Below are positions 14,468 through 21,558 of a stretch of DNA of 36,395 bases, one piece after another. Each line of letters begins with the position of its first letter. The stretch's first letter is position 1. The notes below the pieces were generated by a model, which saw only the letters and a program-made list of their open reading frames with translations, searched no databases and had not been told where the DNA came from. The stretch lies in the NCBI GenBank assembly GCA_031359995.1, contig JANMAT010000151.1, positions 1 through 36,395 on the forward strand, written 5' to 3'. This stretch comes from JANMAT01 sp031359995. GTDB taxonomy: Bacteria; Actinomycetota; Acidimicrobiia; Acidimicrobiales; Ilumatobacteraceae. The position numbers and the translations under genes are program-made.

Positions 14468-14496
14468 CTCCCCCTCTTTCGTTCCAGCTCCGGGTC

Positions 14497-14502
14497 AGTA
14501 TC
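14497..14502 (-). promoter_or_regulatory. Possible -10 (GATACT) for hydroxyquinol dioxygenase gene
   Basis: Minus-strand GATACT lies about 30 bp before the ATG at 14467. The short leader would hold the AGAGGGGGAG ribosome-binding site. The hexamer does not fit TANNNT exactly, so confidence is modest. Confidence 0.35.
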
Positions 14503-14579
14503 GCGCGACATCACATGATCGCCGGCATGTCCGTTGCACGGGGCGGAACGGTCGACTGCCGCGCAACCGTTTGGATCGA

Positions 14580-14585
14580 TATGAT
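14580..14585 (+). promoter_or_regulatory. -10 box TATGAT of the VOC-hpaD operon
   Basis: TATGAT is the best -10 hexamer in the 173-bp divergent gap 14468-14640. Transcription would start near 14592 with a leader of about 50 nt carrying AAAAGGGG. A loose inverted motif, GTTGC...GCAAC, lies just upstream (about 14533-14567) and could be a regulator site for both divergent genes. Confidence 0.5.
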
Positions 14586-14640
14586 CGCTCTCGGGGCACC
14601 TGTGGCGTTGCGCCGGGGGCACGATCAAAAGGGGAACACC

Positions 14641-15210
14641 ATGGCTGATGGACCGGTCCGGGCATCCGCAGGCGTCGCCGTACAGCACCTCGTGCTGCGG
14701 GTGCGCGACATCGCGGCGTCGCACCGCTTCTACACCGAGATCCTCGGCTTCGAGCAGTGCGGTGCGCTCGACCCTGAGAAGTTCCCGTTCGACATGCGCT
14801 TCTACCGGGGCGCCCCCGACCACCACCACGAGCTCGCGCTCTGCCAGCTGACGGACCTGGCCGCCGCCCCGCCCGTGGAGGCCCCGTGGCAGATGATCGT
14901 GGGCAAGACCCCCGGCATCGACCACATCGCCATGTGCTACCCCAGCCGCGACGCGTGGCTCAGCCAGCTCGAGTGGATGAAGGGTCAGGGCGTCGAGTTC
15001 CTCGTCCGCGGCAACCACGGCATGACCCACAGCGCCTACATCGCCGATCCCGACGGCAACGGCATCGAGGTCCTCTACGACCTGCCCCGCGAGGTGTGGG
15101 AGGGCGACGTCAACGCTGCCCTCAACTACTTCGACCCGAAGCCGGTCGACGGCGCCGACGCCCTCACCGACGACACCGACTACGCCCGGTTCCAGAGCGC
15201 GACGAGCTGA
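14641..15210 (+). CDS. Single-domain VOC-superfamily (glyoxalase/extradiol-like) protein
   Basis: 189 aa, one pair of beta-alpha-beta-beta-beta modules. The likely metal-binding triad is His16 (VQHLVLR), His95 (GIDHIAM) and Glu143 (GIEVLYD), in the positions used by type I extradiol dioxygenases and glyoxalases. ADPDGNGIEV is the usual C-terminal signature. The stretch DHHHELAL at 60-67 is His-rich. It is followed by hpaD after 17 bp and has its own promoter and ribosome-binding site, so it opens the operon. It may be a ring-cleavage enzyme for a second catechol, or an isomerase or ring-opened-product enzyme of the HpaD route. Sequence alone does not settle this. Confidence 0.8.
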   Translation: MADGPVRASAGVAVQHLVLRVRDIAASHRFYTEILGFEQCGALDPEKFPFDMRFYRGAPDHHHELALCQLTDLAAAPPVEAPWQMIVGKTPGIDHIAMCYPSRDAWLSQLEWMKGQGVEFLVRGNHGMTHSAYIADPDGNGIEVLYDLPREVWEGDVNAALNYFDPKPVDGADALTDDTDYARFQSATS

Positions 15211-15227
15211 CGGGCCACGAGCCCGCC

Positions 15228-16232
15228 ATGAGCACCACCGACGTCCCCGACATCGTCCGGGCCGCCTGCGCCGAACTGACCGTCACCGACCTCGAGGCCA
15301 GCCGTCACTTCTACGTCGAACGTCTCGGCTTCCACGTGAGCGCCGAGGAGCCGGGCGTGCTGTACCTGCGCGGCTACGAGGAGTTCGTGCACCACAGCCT
15401 CGTGCTGCGCCAGGGCGTCACCCCGGCGTGCGCCCGGTTCGGGCTGCGCGTGCGCACCCCGGCCGACCTGGACCGGGCCGAGGCGTTCCACCGTGAGCGG
15501 GATTGCCCCGTGCAGCGCGTGCCCGCCAGCACCGGCGTGGGCGAAGCGGTGCGGGTGCAGGACCCGTTCGGCTTCGTCGTCGAGTACTTCCACCACATGG
15601 ATCGCGTCGAGCGGCTGCACCAGCGCTACGACCTGCGCCGCGGAGCGAACATCAACCGCCTCGACCACATCAATCTCGTCACCGACGACGTGAAGGGCTC
15701 CTACGAGTGGTACTCGGCACTCGGCTTCGGTCTGTCGGAGACCATCGAGGACGATGACGGCACGCTGTTCGCCGCATGGATGTTCCGCAAGCAGACCGTG
15801 CACGACGTGGCCTTCACCCAGGGTTCGTCGCCGTGCCTGCACCACCTCGCCTTCGCCGTGCCCGAGTCGCACCACATCCTCGCCCTGTGCGACGTGCTGG
15901 GCAGCACCGGCGAGTACGACGCCATCGAGCGCGGCCCCGGCCGCCACGGCGTGTCGAACGCCTTCTACCTCTACCTGCGCGACCCCGACGGGCATCGGGT
16001 GGAGATCTACACGACCGACTACTACACGGGCGATCCCGATCACGAGACCCTGCGGTGGAACGTCAACGACCCGAGGCGGCGCGACTTCTGGGGCAACCCG
16101 GTCGTGGCCCGCTGGTACCAGGAAGCCAGTCGCGTGCTCGACCTGTCTGGCAAGATCGTGAAGCTGCGCGAGCGGCGTTCGGACGAACAACGGCTAACCG
16201 TCGGTGCCGACGGTATGGGGGTGAACCGCTGA
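15228..16232 (+). CDS. hpaD: 3,4-dihydroxyphenylacetate (homoprotocatechuate) 2,3-dioxygenase
   Basis: 334 aa, a two-module type I extradiol dioxygenase closely resembling Brevibacterium fuscum homoprotocatechuate 2,3-dioxygenase. The iron ligands His155, His214 and Glu267 of that enzyme map to His147 (RLDHINLV), His206 (LHHLAFA) and Glu259 (VEIYT). The acid-base His200 maps to His192 (QTVHDVAF) and Tyr257 to Tyr249, all with the same offset of eight. Shared stretches include RGPGRHGVSNAFYLYL and WGNPVV. It opens homoprotocatechuate beside the diol to 5-carboxymethyl-2-hydroxymuconic semialdehyde. The stop codon overlaps the next start (TGATG), so translation of the RraA-like gene is probably coupled. 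HpaE, HpaF and HpaG genes are absent from the window. Confidence 0.93.
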   Translation: MSTTDVPDIVRAACAELTVTDLEASRHFYVERLGFHVSAEEPGVLYLRGYEEFVHHSLVLRQGVTPACARFGLRVRTPADLDRAEAFHRERDCPVQRVPASTGVGEAVRVQDPFGFVVEYFHHMDRVERLHQRYDLRRGANINRLDHINLVTDDVKGSYEWYSALGFGLSETIEDDDGTLFAAWMFRKQTVHDVAFTQGSSPCLHHLAFAVPESHHILALCDVLGSTGEYDAIERGPGRHGVSNAFYLYLRDPDGHRVEIYTTDYYTGDPDHETLRWNVNDPRRRDFWGNPVVARWYQEASRVLDLSGKIVKLRERRSDEQRLTVGADGMGVNR

Positions 16233-16945
16233 TGAGCGGACTGTCGGAAGAGACCAAGGCCCTCCTGCAGGAGACCGCCACCGCAACGCTCATGGCCCAG
16301 CTGCAGCGCCGGGGCTTCCCGAGCATGTTCTTCACGGGCCTCTCGTCGGGTACCCGCGGGCACAAGATGATCGGCATGGCCAAGACGCTGCGCTACGTCG
16401 CGCTGCGCGAGGACCTGGTGGGCAAGTACCAGGGCGGCAACAACGCCCAGCGGCAGGCCATCGAGTCGGTGAACCCCGGCGAGGTGCTCGTGATCGAGTG
16501 CCGCATGGATCCGGGCGCGGGCACCATCGGCGACATCCTCGCCAACCGGGCCCGCGTGCGCGGCGCGGTCGGGGTGGTCACCGACGGCTGCGTCCGCGAC
16601 GACGCCGCCGTGTGCGGCCTGCCCGACTTCGGCGTGTACCGCCAGGCCGCCCACGCCGCCACGCTCGGCCGCCGCCACATGCCCTTCGAGATCGACCGGC
16701 CGGTCACGTGCGCCGGCGTGTTCGTGGAGCCGGGCGACGTGATCGTGGGCGACGACGACGGCGCCATGGTCATCCCGATCGCCCTCGTGGACGAGGTCGC
16801 ACGCGACGCCTACGAGCAGGAGATCGGCGACATGTTCGCCTTCGAGCGCGTGGGTGCCGGCGACAACCTCGATGGCATCTTCCCCTCCATCGGCAAGGAC
16901 CGCCGCGCCGAGTTCGAGGCCTGGCGCGCCGCCAAGGGCAAGTAG
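16232..16945 (+). CDS. RraA-like protein (HMG/CHA aldolase family)
   Basis: 237 aa. The core GAVGVVTDGCVRDDAAV (111-127) carries the Arg122-Asp123 pair that binds pyruvate and metal in 4-hydroxy-4-methyl-2-oxoglutarate aldolases. GTIGDILANRARVRG precedes it, as in the family. These enzymes split 4-hydroxy-4-methyl- or 4-carboxy-4-hydroxy-2-oxo acids and also decarboxylate oxaloacetate. The start overlaps the hpaD stop by one base (TGATG), so the two are made together. In a standard homoprotocatechuate pathway this place would be taken by HpaG, HpaE or HpaF. The protein may therefore supply the decarboxylation or a second aldolase step. It is not a true RraA (RNase E inhibitor) by context. Confidence 0.8.
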   Translation: MSGLSEETKALLQETATATLMAQLQRRGFPSMFFTGLSSGTRGHKMIGMAKTLRYVALREDLVGKYQGGNNAQRQAIESVNPGEVLVIECRMDPGAGTIGDILANRARVRGAVGVVTDGCVRDDAAVCGLPDFGVYRQAAHAATLGRRHMPFEIDRPVTCAGVFVEPGDVIVGDDDGAMVIPIALVDEVARDAYEQEIGDMFAFERVGAGDNLDGIFPSIGKDRRAEFEAWRAAKGK

Positions 16946-16972
16946 CCGGCGCCGGGTCACCCGTCGAACCGC

Positions 16973-16978
16973 TAGCGT
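16973..16978 (+). promoter_or_regulatory. Possible -10 (TAGCGT) for the second LLM gene
   Basis: TAGCGT lies in the 80-bp gap after the RraA-like gene, about 47 bp before the ATG at 17026. The ribosome-binding site GGGGGA follows at about 17012-17017. It suggests the LLM gene can be transcribed separately from hpaD. Confidence 0.4.
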
Positions 16979-17025
16979 CGGGCGCAGACCCGGTGGGGCG
17001 GGTGTCGTCGACGGGGGAAACCGCC

Positions 17026-18009
17026 ATGCGCTACGGCATCTTCGACCAGATCGAGATCACGGGCCAGCCGCTCGGGCAGCTCTACAAGGAGCGGCTCGAG
17101 ATGATCTGCGCCCTCGACCACGCCGGCTTCGACCACTACTTCAAGTCCGAGCACCACATGATCCCGCTCGACGCCATCCCGCAGATCGGGCTGCTGTTCG
17201 CGGCGGCGTCGCAGTGCACCACGCGCATCCGCATGGGCGCGTTGGTGTACCTGCTGCCGTTCCACCACCCGCTGCGCCTGGCCGAGGAGATCTGCTCGCT
17301 CGACCACCTGCTCGACGGCCGCTTCGACCTGGGCGTGGGCCGGGGCATCAGCCTGCCCGAACACGAGCTGTGGGGCCTCGACAGCACGCGCATGGTCGAG
17401 AACTACGACGAAGGCCTGGCCGTGCTCAAGGCTGCCCTCACCCACGACGTCCTCAACTTCCAGGGCGACACGTACCACTTCACCGACGTGCCCATCATGA
17501 TGCGGCCGCTGCAGCAGCCCATGCCGCCGCTGTGGCACCCGGGCAACTTCCAGCACGCGGCGCGCGACGGCATGAGCACCATCGTGGGCGGCCCGGTGCC
17601 GATGGTGGCCGAACAGGTCGCCAAGTACCGGGCCGCGTGCCGCGCCGCCGGTTGGGCCGGCGGCGACATCGGTGGCATCAACAACATCATCGTGGCGCCC
17701 ACCGACGCCGAGGCCGAGGCCATCGCCCGCCGGGCGTGGCCGGTGTTCACCGAGCACCTGACCCCGCTGTTCCGCAAGTGGAACCTGGTGCCACCGAACG
17801 ACCCGACGTTGGGCGGCAAGGTCGACCTGGCGCTGCAACTCGGGGTGCTCGTGGCCGGGTCCCCATCGACCGTGGCCGAGCGGCTGGCCGCGTTCGAAGA
17901 GGGCGCCGGCACCGACCTGTTCATCGGGAAGTTCACGTTGGGTGACATCACCCACGCCGAGGTCATGCGCTCGATCGACCTGTTCGCCACCCATGTCATG
18001 AAGAGGTAG
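17026..18009 (+). CDS. Luciferase-like (LLM) flavin-dependent monooxygenase
   Basis: 327 aa. MRYGIFDQIE and DHAGFDHYFKSEHHM at the N-terminus, then TTRIRMGALVYLLPFHHPLRLAEE, LDGRFDLGVGRGISLPEHELWG and GSPSTVAERLAAF near the C-terminus, are the pattern of bacterial-luciferase-type TIM barrels. These use reduced FMN (or F420) with O2 or as oxidoreductases. It is clearly different from the LLM protein at 3.0-3.9 kb. The start has a GGGGGA ribosome-binding site. The hydrolase gene downstream begins 4 nt after its stop, so they form a two-gene operon. A Baeyer-Villiger-type oxidation whose ester or lactone product the hydrolase opens is a reasonable hypothesis; the substrate is unknown. Confidence 0.88.
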   Translation: MRYGIFDQIEITGQPLGQLYKERLEMICALDHAGFDHYFKSEHHMIPLDAIPQIGLLFAAASQCTTRIRMGALVYLLPFHHPLRLAEEICSLDHLLDGRFDLGVGRGISLPEHELWGLDSTRMVENYDEGLAVLKAALTHDVLNFQGDTYHFTDVPIMMRPLQQPMPPLWHPGNFQHAARDGMSTIVGGPVPMVAEQVAKYRAACRAAGWAGGDIGGINNIIVAPTDAEAEAIARRAWPVFTEHLTPLFRKWNLVPPNDPTLGGKVDLALQLGVLVAGSPSTVAERLAAFEEGAGTDLFIGKFTLGDITHAEVMRSIDLFATHVMKR

Positions 18010-18013
18010 CTCC

Positions 18014-19189
18014 ATGCCCACGCTGCACATCGACACCGACCGCCTCGCCGCGGCACTCGACGCCGCCATCGGTGCCGGCCTGGCCGGCGTCGTCGCCACC
18101 GTCTCGGTGGATGGTGAGACCGTCTTCGCCGAGGGACGCGGGGTGCGCACCGCCGGCGAGCCGGCACCCATGACCCCTGATTCGGTGCTCGCCATCTACT
18201 CGATGACCAAGGCGATCACCGGCGCCGCGGCCATGCAGTGCGTGGAGCGCGGTCTGCTCTCGCTCGACGGCCCCGCCGCCGCGGTGCTGCCCGACCTGGG
18301 CGACCTGCAGGTGCTGGAGGGCTTCGCCGACGACGGCACGCCGCAGCTGCGCCCGGCCCGCACACCGGTGACCCTGCGCCACCTGCTCACCCACACGTCC
18401 GGCTTCGTCTACGGCGAGCTGTGGAACGCGGCGCTCGGCCGCTACATCGCGGCGACCGGTACGCCGAGCCTGTTCTCGTTGCAGAAGGCGGCGCTGCGCG
18501 TCCCCCTCACGTTCGAACCGGGCACCCGCTGGGAGTACGGCACCGGCATCGACTGGGCCGGGCTCATGGTCGAGGCGGTCAGCGGCACCACGCTCGGCGA
18601 GTTCTGCACCGCCAACCTGTTCGGTCCCCTCGGCATGACCGACACCGCGTTCACGCCCACCGCGTCCATGCTCGAGCGCCACGCCGGCATGCACGTACCC
18701 ACGCCCGACGGCATGGTCCCCTTCGTACTTCCGCCGCCCGACGCCCCCGAGTTCGAGATGGGCGGTGGCGGCCTGCACTCGACGGTGGGCGACTACCTGC
18801 GCTTCACCAACGCCATCCTGAACGGTGGCGAGCTCGGCGGCGTGCGCGTGTTGCAGGCCGACACGGTCGCCGAGATGGCGCGCAACAGCATCGGCGCCGT
18901 CGATGTGGAGCCGCTGGTGACCGCCAACCCGGCACTGACCGGCGACGCCGACTTCTACCCGGATCAGCCGTGCAAGTGGGGGCTCACGTTCCTCATCAAC
19001 ACCGAGACCACGCCGCAGGGACGCCCGGCCGGCAGCCTGTCGTGGGCCGGCCTGGCCAACAGCTACTACTGGATCGACCCGACGAACCGCATCTGCGGCG
19101 TGTGGGCCACCCAGGTGCTGCCGTTCTTCCACCCGAGCGCCATCGACGGGTTCCGCGCCTTCGAGTCGGCCGTGTACGGCGTGCGCTGA
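18014..19189 (+). CDS. Serine hydrolase, class C beta-lactamase/EstB fold
   Basis: 391 aa. The active-site SxxK motif is S63-M-T-K66, HLLTHTSGF follows the usual spacing, and WEYGTG near residue 175 stands at the Tyr-x-Asn position, with Tyr present. GPLGMTDTAF and the late GGGGLHSTVGDYLRF also fit the family. No signal peptide is present, so a cytosolic esterase, lactonase or amidase of the EstB type is more likely than a periplasmic beta-lactamase or cell-wall peptidase. The start is 4 nt after the LLM stop, with AAGAGG as ribosome-binding site. Operon partnership with an LLM monooxygenase suggests action on the oxidised product. Confidence 0.85.
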   Translation: MPTLHIDTDRLAAALDAAIGAGLAGVVATVSVDGETVFAEGRGVRTAGEPAPMTPDSVLAIYSMTKAITGAAAMQCVERGLLSLDGPAAAVLPDLGDLQVLEGFADDGTPQLRPARTPVTLRHLLTHTSGFVYGELWNAALGRYIAATGTPSLFSLQKAALRVPLTFEPGTRWEYGTGIDWAGLMVEAVSGTTLGEFCTANLFGPLGMTDTAFTPTASMLERHAGMHVPTPDGMVPFVLPPPDAPEFEMGGGGLHSTVGDYLRFTNAILNGGELGGVRVLQADTVAEMARNSIGAVDVEPLVTANPALTGDADFYPDQPCKWGLTFLINTETTPQGRPAGSLSWAGLANSYYWIDPTNRICGVWATQVLPFFHPSAIDGFRAFESAVYGVR

Positions 19190-19209
19190 CGGGCGCCGCG
19201 ACACGCCGC

Positions 19210-19986
19210 TCAGGACCGGCGCAGGTTGACGATGTCGAGGAGGTCGTCGTGGATGGCGCCGTTCGACGCGACGACGTTGGCGAGGCCGCGGCCGAGGTTC
19301 ACCGGGCCGCCGTCGAAGTCGGTGATGCGTCCACCGGCCTCGCCGATGAGCACCGCGCCGGCAGCCACGTCCCATGCGTAGGTGGCGTCCTTCTCCACGA
19401 AAGCGTCGAGCCGGCCGGCGGCCACGTAGGCCAGCGCTACCGCCGGGCAGCCGATGCTGCGCGCACCGCGGCCGTGCAGGTGCAGCTGCTCCACGCGCTG
19501 CACGTACTCGTGGATGATCGCCGGGTCGTCGTTCTGGAGACCGGTGGCCACCACGGCACGGCCCACGGCGGTGGTGTCGCTCACGTGCAGCACGGTGCCG
19601 CCGCCCACCTCGGCGGCGAACAGCTCGCCGCGCGACACGTCGAGCACCACCCCGGCCACCAGCGGCCCGTTCGTCTCGCGCACGGCGATCGACACGCCCC
19701 ACGGCGACAGGCCGCGTGCGTAGTTCGTGGTGCCGTCGAGCGGGTCGACGATCCACGTGAACGGCCCGTGCCCATCGCCGGCATCGCCCTCCTCTCCGAG
19801 CACGGCGTGGTCGGGGTGGGCCCCCAGCAGCAGCTCCACGATGGCGGTCTGGGCCGCCTCGTCGGCCCACGTGACGATGCTCGAGCGCGACGACTTCATC
19901 GTCACCCCCATCGGCCGCTCCAGCCCTTCGAGCAGCTTGGCCCCGCCGGCGCGCGCCGCGGCGATGGCCGTGTCGAGCAGGCTCAC
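19210..19986 (-). CDS. Inositol-monophosphatase-family phosphatase
   Basis: 258 aa from the GTG at 19986. The Mg2+-binding motifs are GEEG (64-67), IVDPLDGTTNYARG (Asp81, Asp84) and YAWDVAAGAVL (Asp206), the full Li+-sensitive phosphatase set. Members hydrolyse inositol phosphate, 3'-phosphoadenylate, histidinol phosphate or other small phosphates, and the exact substrate cannot be read here. The GTG start overlaps the amidase stop as GTGA, so the amidase gene is translated first and this gene is coupled to it. A PEP-utilising phosphotransferase-like protein is encoded on the other side of the shared divergent promoter, so it could remove a phosphate added by that enzyme. This is inference. 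Confidence 0.9.
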   Translation of the reverse strand: MSLLDTAIAAARAGGAKLLEGLERPMGVTMKSSRSSIVTWADEAAQTAIVELLLGAHPDHAVLGEEGDAGDGHGPFTWIVDPLDGTTNYARGLSPWGVSIAVRETNGPLVAGVVLDVSRGELFAAEVGGGTVLHVSDTTAVGRAVVATGLQNDDPAIIHEYVQRVEQLHLHGRGARSIGCPAVALAYVAAGRLDAFVEKDATYAWDVAAGAVLIGEAGGRITDFDGGPVNLGRGLANVVASNGAIHDDLLDIVNLRRS

Positions 19987-21392
19987 GCGGTGACCGGATC
20001 GATCGGTGTCGGGAGGCCGAGCACGGCCTCGACCACCTCGGCCGCGTCGAGGCACTTGTCGTCGGCGAAGCGGTCGCCGGTGAGCATCACGCCCACGGGT
20101 ACGCCCTCGACCAGCCCGGCGGGAACGCAGGCCGACGGCAGGCCGAGCAGGTTGGCCACGGTGACGCAGCGCATCATCTCGATGGTCGCGTTGGCGTGGT
20201 CGAGCGACTCGGCGTCCCAGCCGTGGGTGAAGGGCAGCTGGGCCCACGTGGGCGTGAGCACCAGGTCGGTGCCCACGAACCACTGCTGCCAGTCACGGAT
20301 GAGCGACTGCCGCGTCATCAGCACCTGCTGGTAGCCGGCCAGGTCGAGCGGCGCCCGCGCGTCGAGCAGGTAGCCAAGGAAGCGGTTGCCGTCCGCGCCC
20401 ATGATCGGACCGATGACGGGCGCGAGCAACCGGATGTCCTCGTTGATGAACGACAGCCACGTCTGCACGACCTCCTCGAACCGGGGCGGGCCGTCGGTGG
20501 TGACCTCGTAGCCGGCGGCGGCCAGCGCGTCAGCGGCGGCGCGAACGCGGTCGGCGACGCGCCGATCGGTGCTGCCGCCGGGCGGATCGGCGAGGAGCGC
20601 GACACGCAACGGCCGCGACGGGTCGACCGGCGACGGGGGCGGCGACGGCACCGAGTACGGGTCGCGCGGGTGGCGCCCCTCCAGGACCGACAGGCCGAGG
20701 CGCACGTCGGCCACGCGGCGGGCCATCGGTCCTTCCACCGGCATCAGTTGGAACGACGCCGGGCCATCGATGGCCGGGAAGATCGTGCACAGCGGCACGC
20801 GGCCGGCCGACGGCTTGATGGAGGCGATGCCGTTGCACGTGGCCGGGTTGCGCAGCGAACCACCGATGTCGTTGCCGAGCCCGATGGGGCTCATGCCGGC
20901 GGCCAGCGCCGAGCCCTCGCCGCCCGACGACCCGCCGGCCGTGCGCGTGGGGTCCCACGGGTTGCGCGTGAGCCCGTAGAGCGACGAGTCGGTGTGCACC
21001 CGCAGGGCCATGTCGGGGCAGTTCGTGCGGGCGATCGGGATGGCACCGGCCGCTCTCATGCGCTCGACCACCGGCGAGTCGATCGGCGGCACGGCCTCGG
21101 CCAGCGCCGGCAGCCCCCAGTTGGTGGACGTGCCGACGAGGTCGATGTTCTGCTTCACCGTGCACGGCACGCCGTGCAGCGGCCCGAGCGACAACCCGGC
21201 GGCGACCGCGCGGTCGGCCTCGGCCGCCGCGGCCCGGGCACTGTCGGCCAGCACCAAGGTGACGGCGTTGAGCGCCGGGTTCACGGCGTCGATGCGGGCC
21301 AGGTGCGCCTCCACCACGTCGGTCGACGTCGTCTCCCGGCGGGCGATCATGCCGGCGAGCTCCCCCGCCCCGCGCTGCCACAACTCGGTCAT
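19983..21392 (-). CDS. Amidase (amidase-signature family)
   Basis: 469 aa with the complete Ser-Ser-Lys triad: Lys80 (VPCTVKQNID), cis-Ser in TAGGSSGG (155/156) and nucleophile Ser179 (NDIGGSLRNPA). The ATG at 21392 has a GAGGGGGACGAG ribosome-binding region; the open frame upstream of it lies in the promoter gap and is not used. The family hydrolyses amides ranging from aryl acylamides to glutamine on tRNA. No GatA-type partner genes are nearby, so small-molecule amides are likely. It is coupled to the phosphatase by GTGA and divergent from the PEP-utiliser/SDR/amidase operon, which carries a second, clearly different amidase. Confidence 0.92.
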   Translation of the reverse strand: MTELWQRGAGELAGMIARRETTSTDVVEAHLARIDAVNPALNAVTLVLADSARAAAAEADRAVAAGLSLGPLHGVPCTVKQNIDLVGTSTNWGLPALAEAVPPIDSPVVERMRAAGAIPIARTNCPDMALRVHTDSSLYGLTRNPWDPTRTAGGSSGGEGSALAAGMSPIGLGNDIGGSLRNPATCNGIASIKPSAGRVPLCTIFPAIDGPASFQLMPVEGPMARRVADVRLGLSVLEGRHPRDPYSVPSPPPSPVDPSRPLRVALLADPPGGSTDRRVADRVRAAADALAAAGYEVTTDGPPRFEEVVQTWLSFINEDIRLLAPVIGPIMGADGNRFLGYLLDARAPLDLAGYQQVLMTRQSLIRDWQQWFVGTDLVLTPTWAQLPFTHGWDAESLDHANATIEMMRCVTVANLLGLPSACVPAGLVEGVPVGVMLTGDRFADDKCLDAAEVVEAVLGLPTPIDPVTA

Positions 21393-21450
21393 CTCGTCCC
21401 CCTCGTGTCGACCTCGATGATCACCACCGACCGTAGCCGCGGAGAAGCCG

Positions 21451-21464
21451 TTCGATGGCGAACG
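21451..21464. promoter_or_regulatory. Inverted repeat GTTCG-ATGG-CGAAC in divergent promoter
   Basis: It lies in the 166-bp gap between the two amidase operons, about 20 bp upstream of a TACGAT -10, so it would cover the -35 region of the plus-strand operon. It resembles the hapC palindrome with one fewer spacer base. Confidence 0.45.
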
Positions 21465-21484
21465 ACCGCCCGGTGACCGGGATG

Positions 21485-21490
21485 TACGAT
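21485..21490 (+). promoter_or_regulatory. -10 box TACGAT of the PEP-utiliser operon
   Basis: TACGAT fits TANNNT. Transcription would start near 21497, giving a leader of about 60 nt with CGGGGGAAG as ribosome-binding site. The leader contains a short direct repeat, GTTCG(C/T)CAC (from about 21519 and 21529). Confidence 0.45.
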
Positions 21491-21558
21491 CCCCACCCGG
21501 CGGCTGCCGGGGCGCCCGTTCGCCACGGTTCGTCACCATCACTTCTTCGGGGGAAGCC

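Noticed and set aside
16177..16188. GTTCGGACGAAC palindrome as a further operator
   Set aside because: It lies inside the hpaD coding sequence near its 3' end and is explained by codons for Arg-Ser-Asp-Glu; kept out of the operator list.
16232..16945. RraA-like gene as RNase E activity regulator
   Set aside because: Translational coupling to hpaD and the Arg-Asp aldolase residues point to a catabolic HMG/CHA aldolase-type role.
18014..19189. Antibiotic-resistance beta-lactamase
   Set aside because: No signal peptide, and the operon with an LLM monooxygenase fits an EstB-type catabolic hydrolase better.
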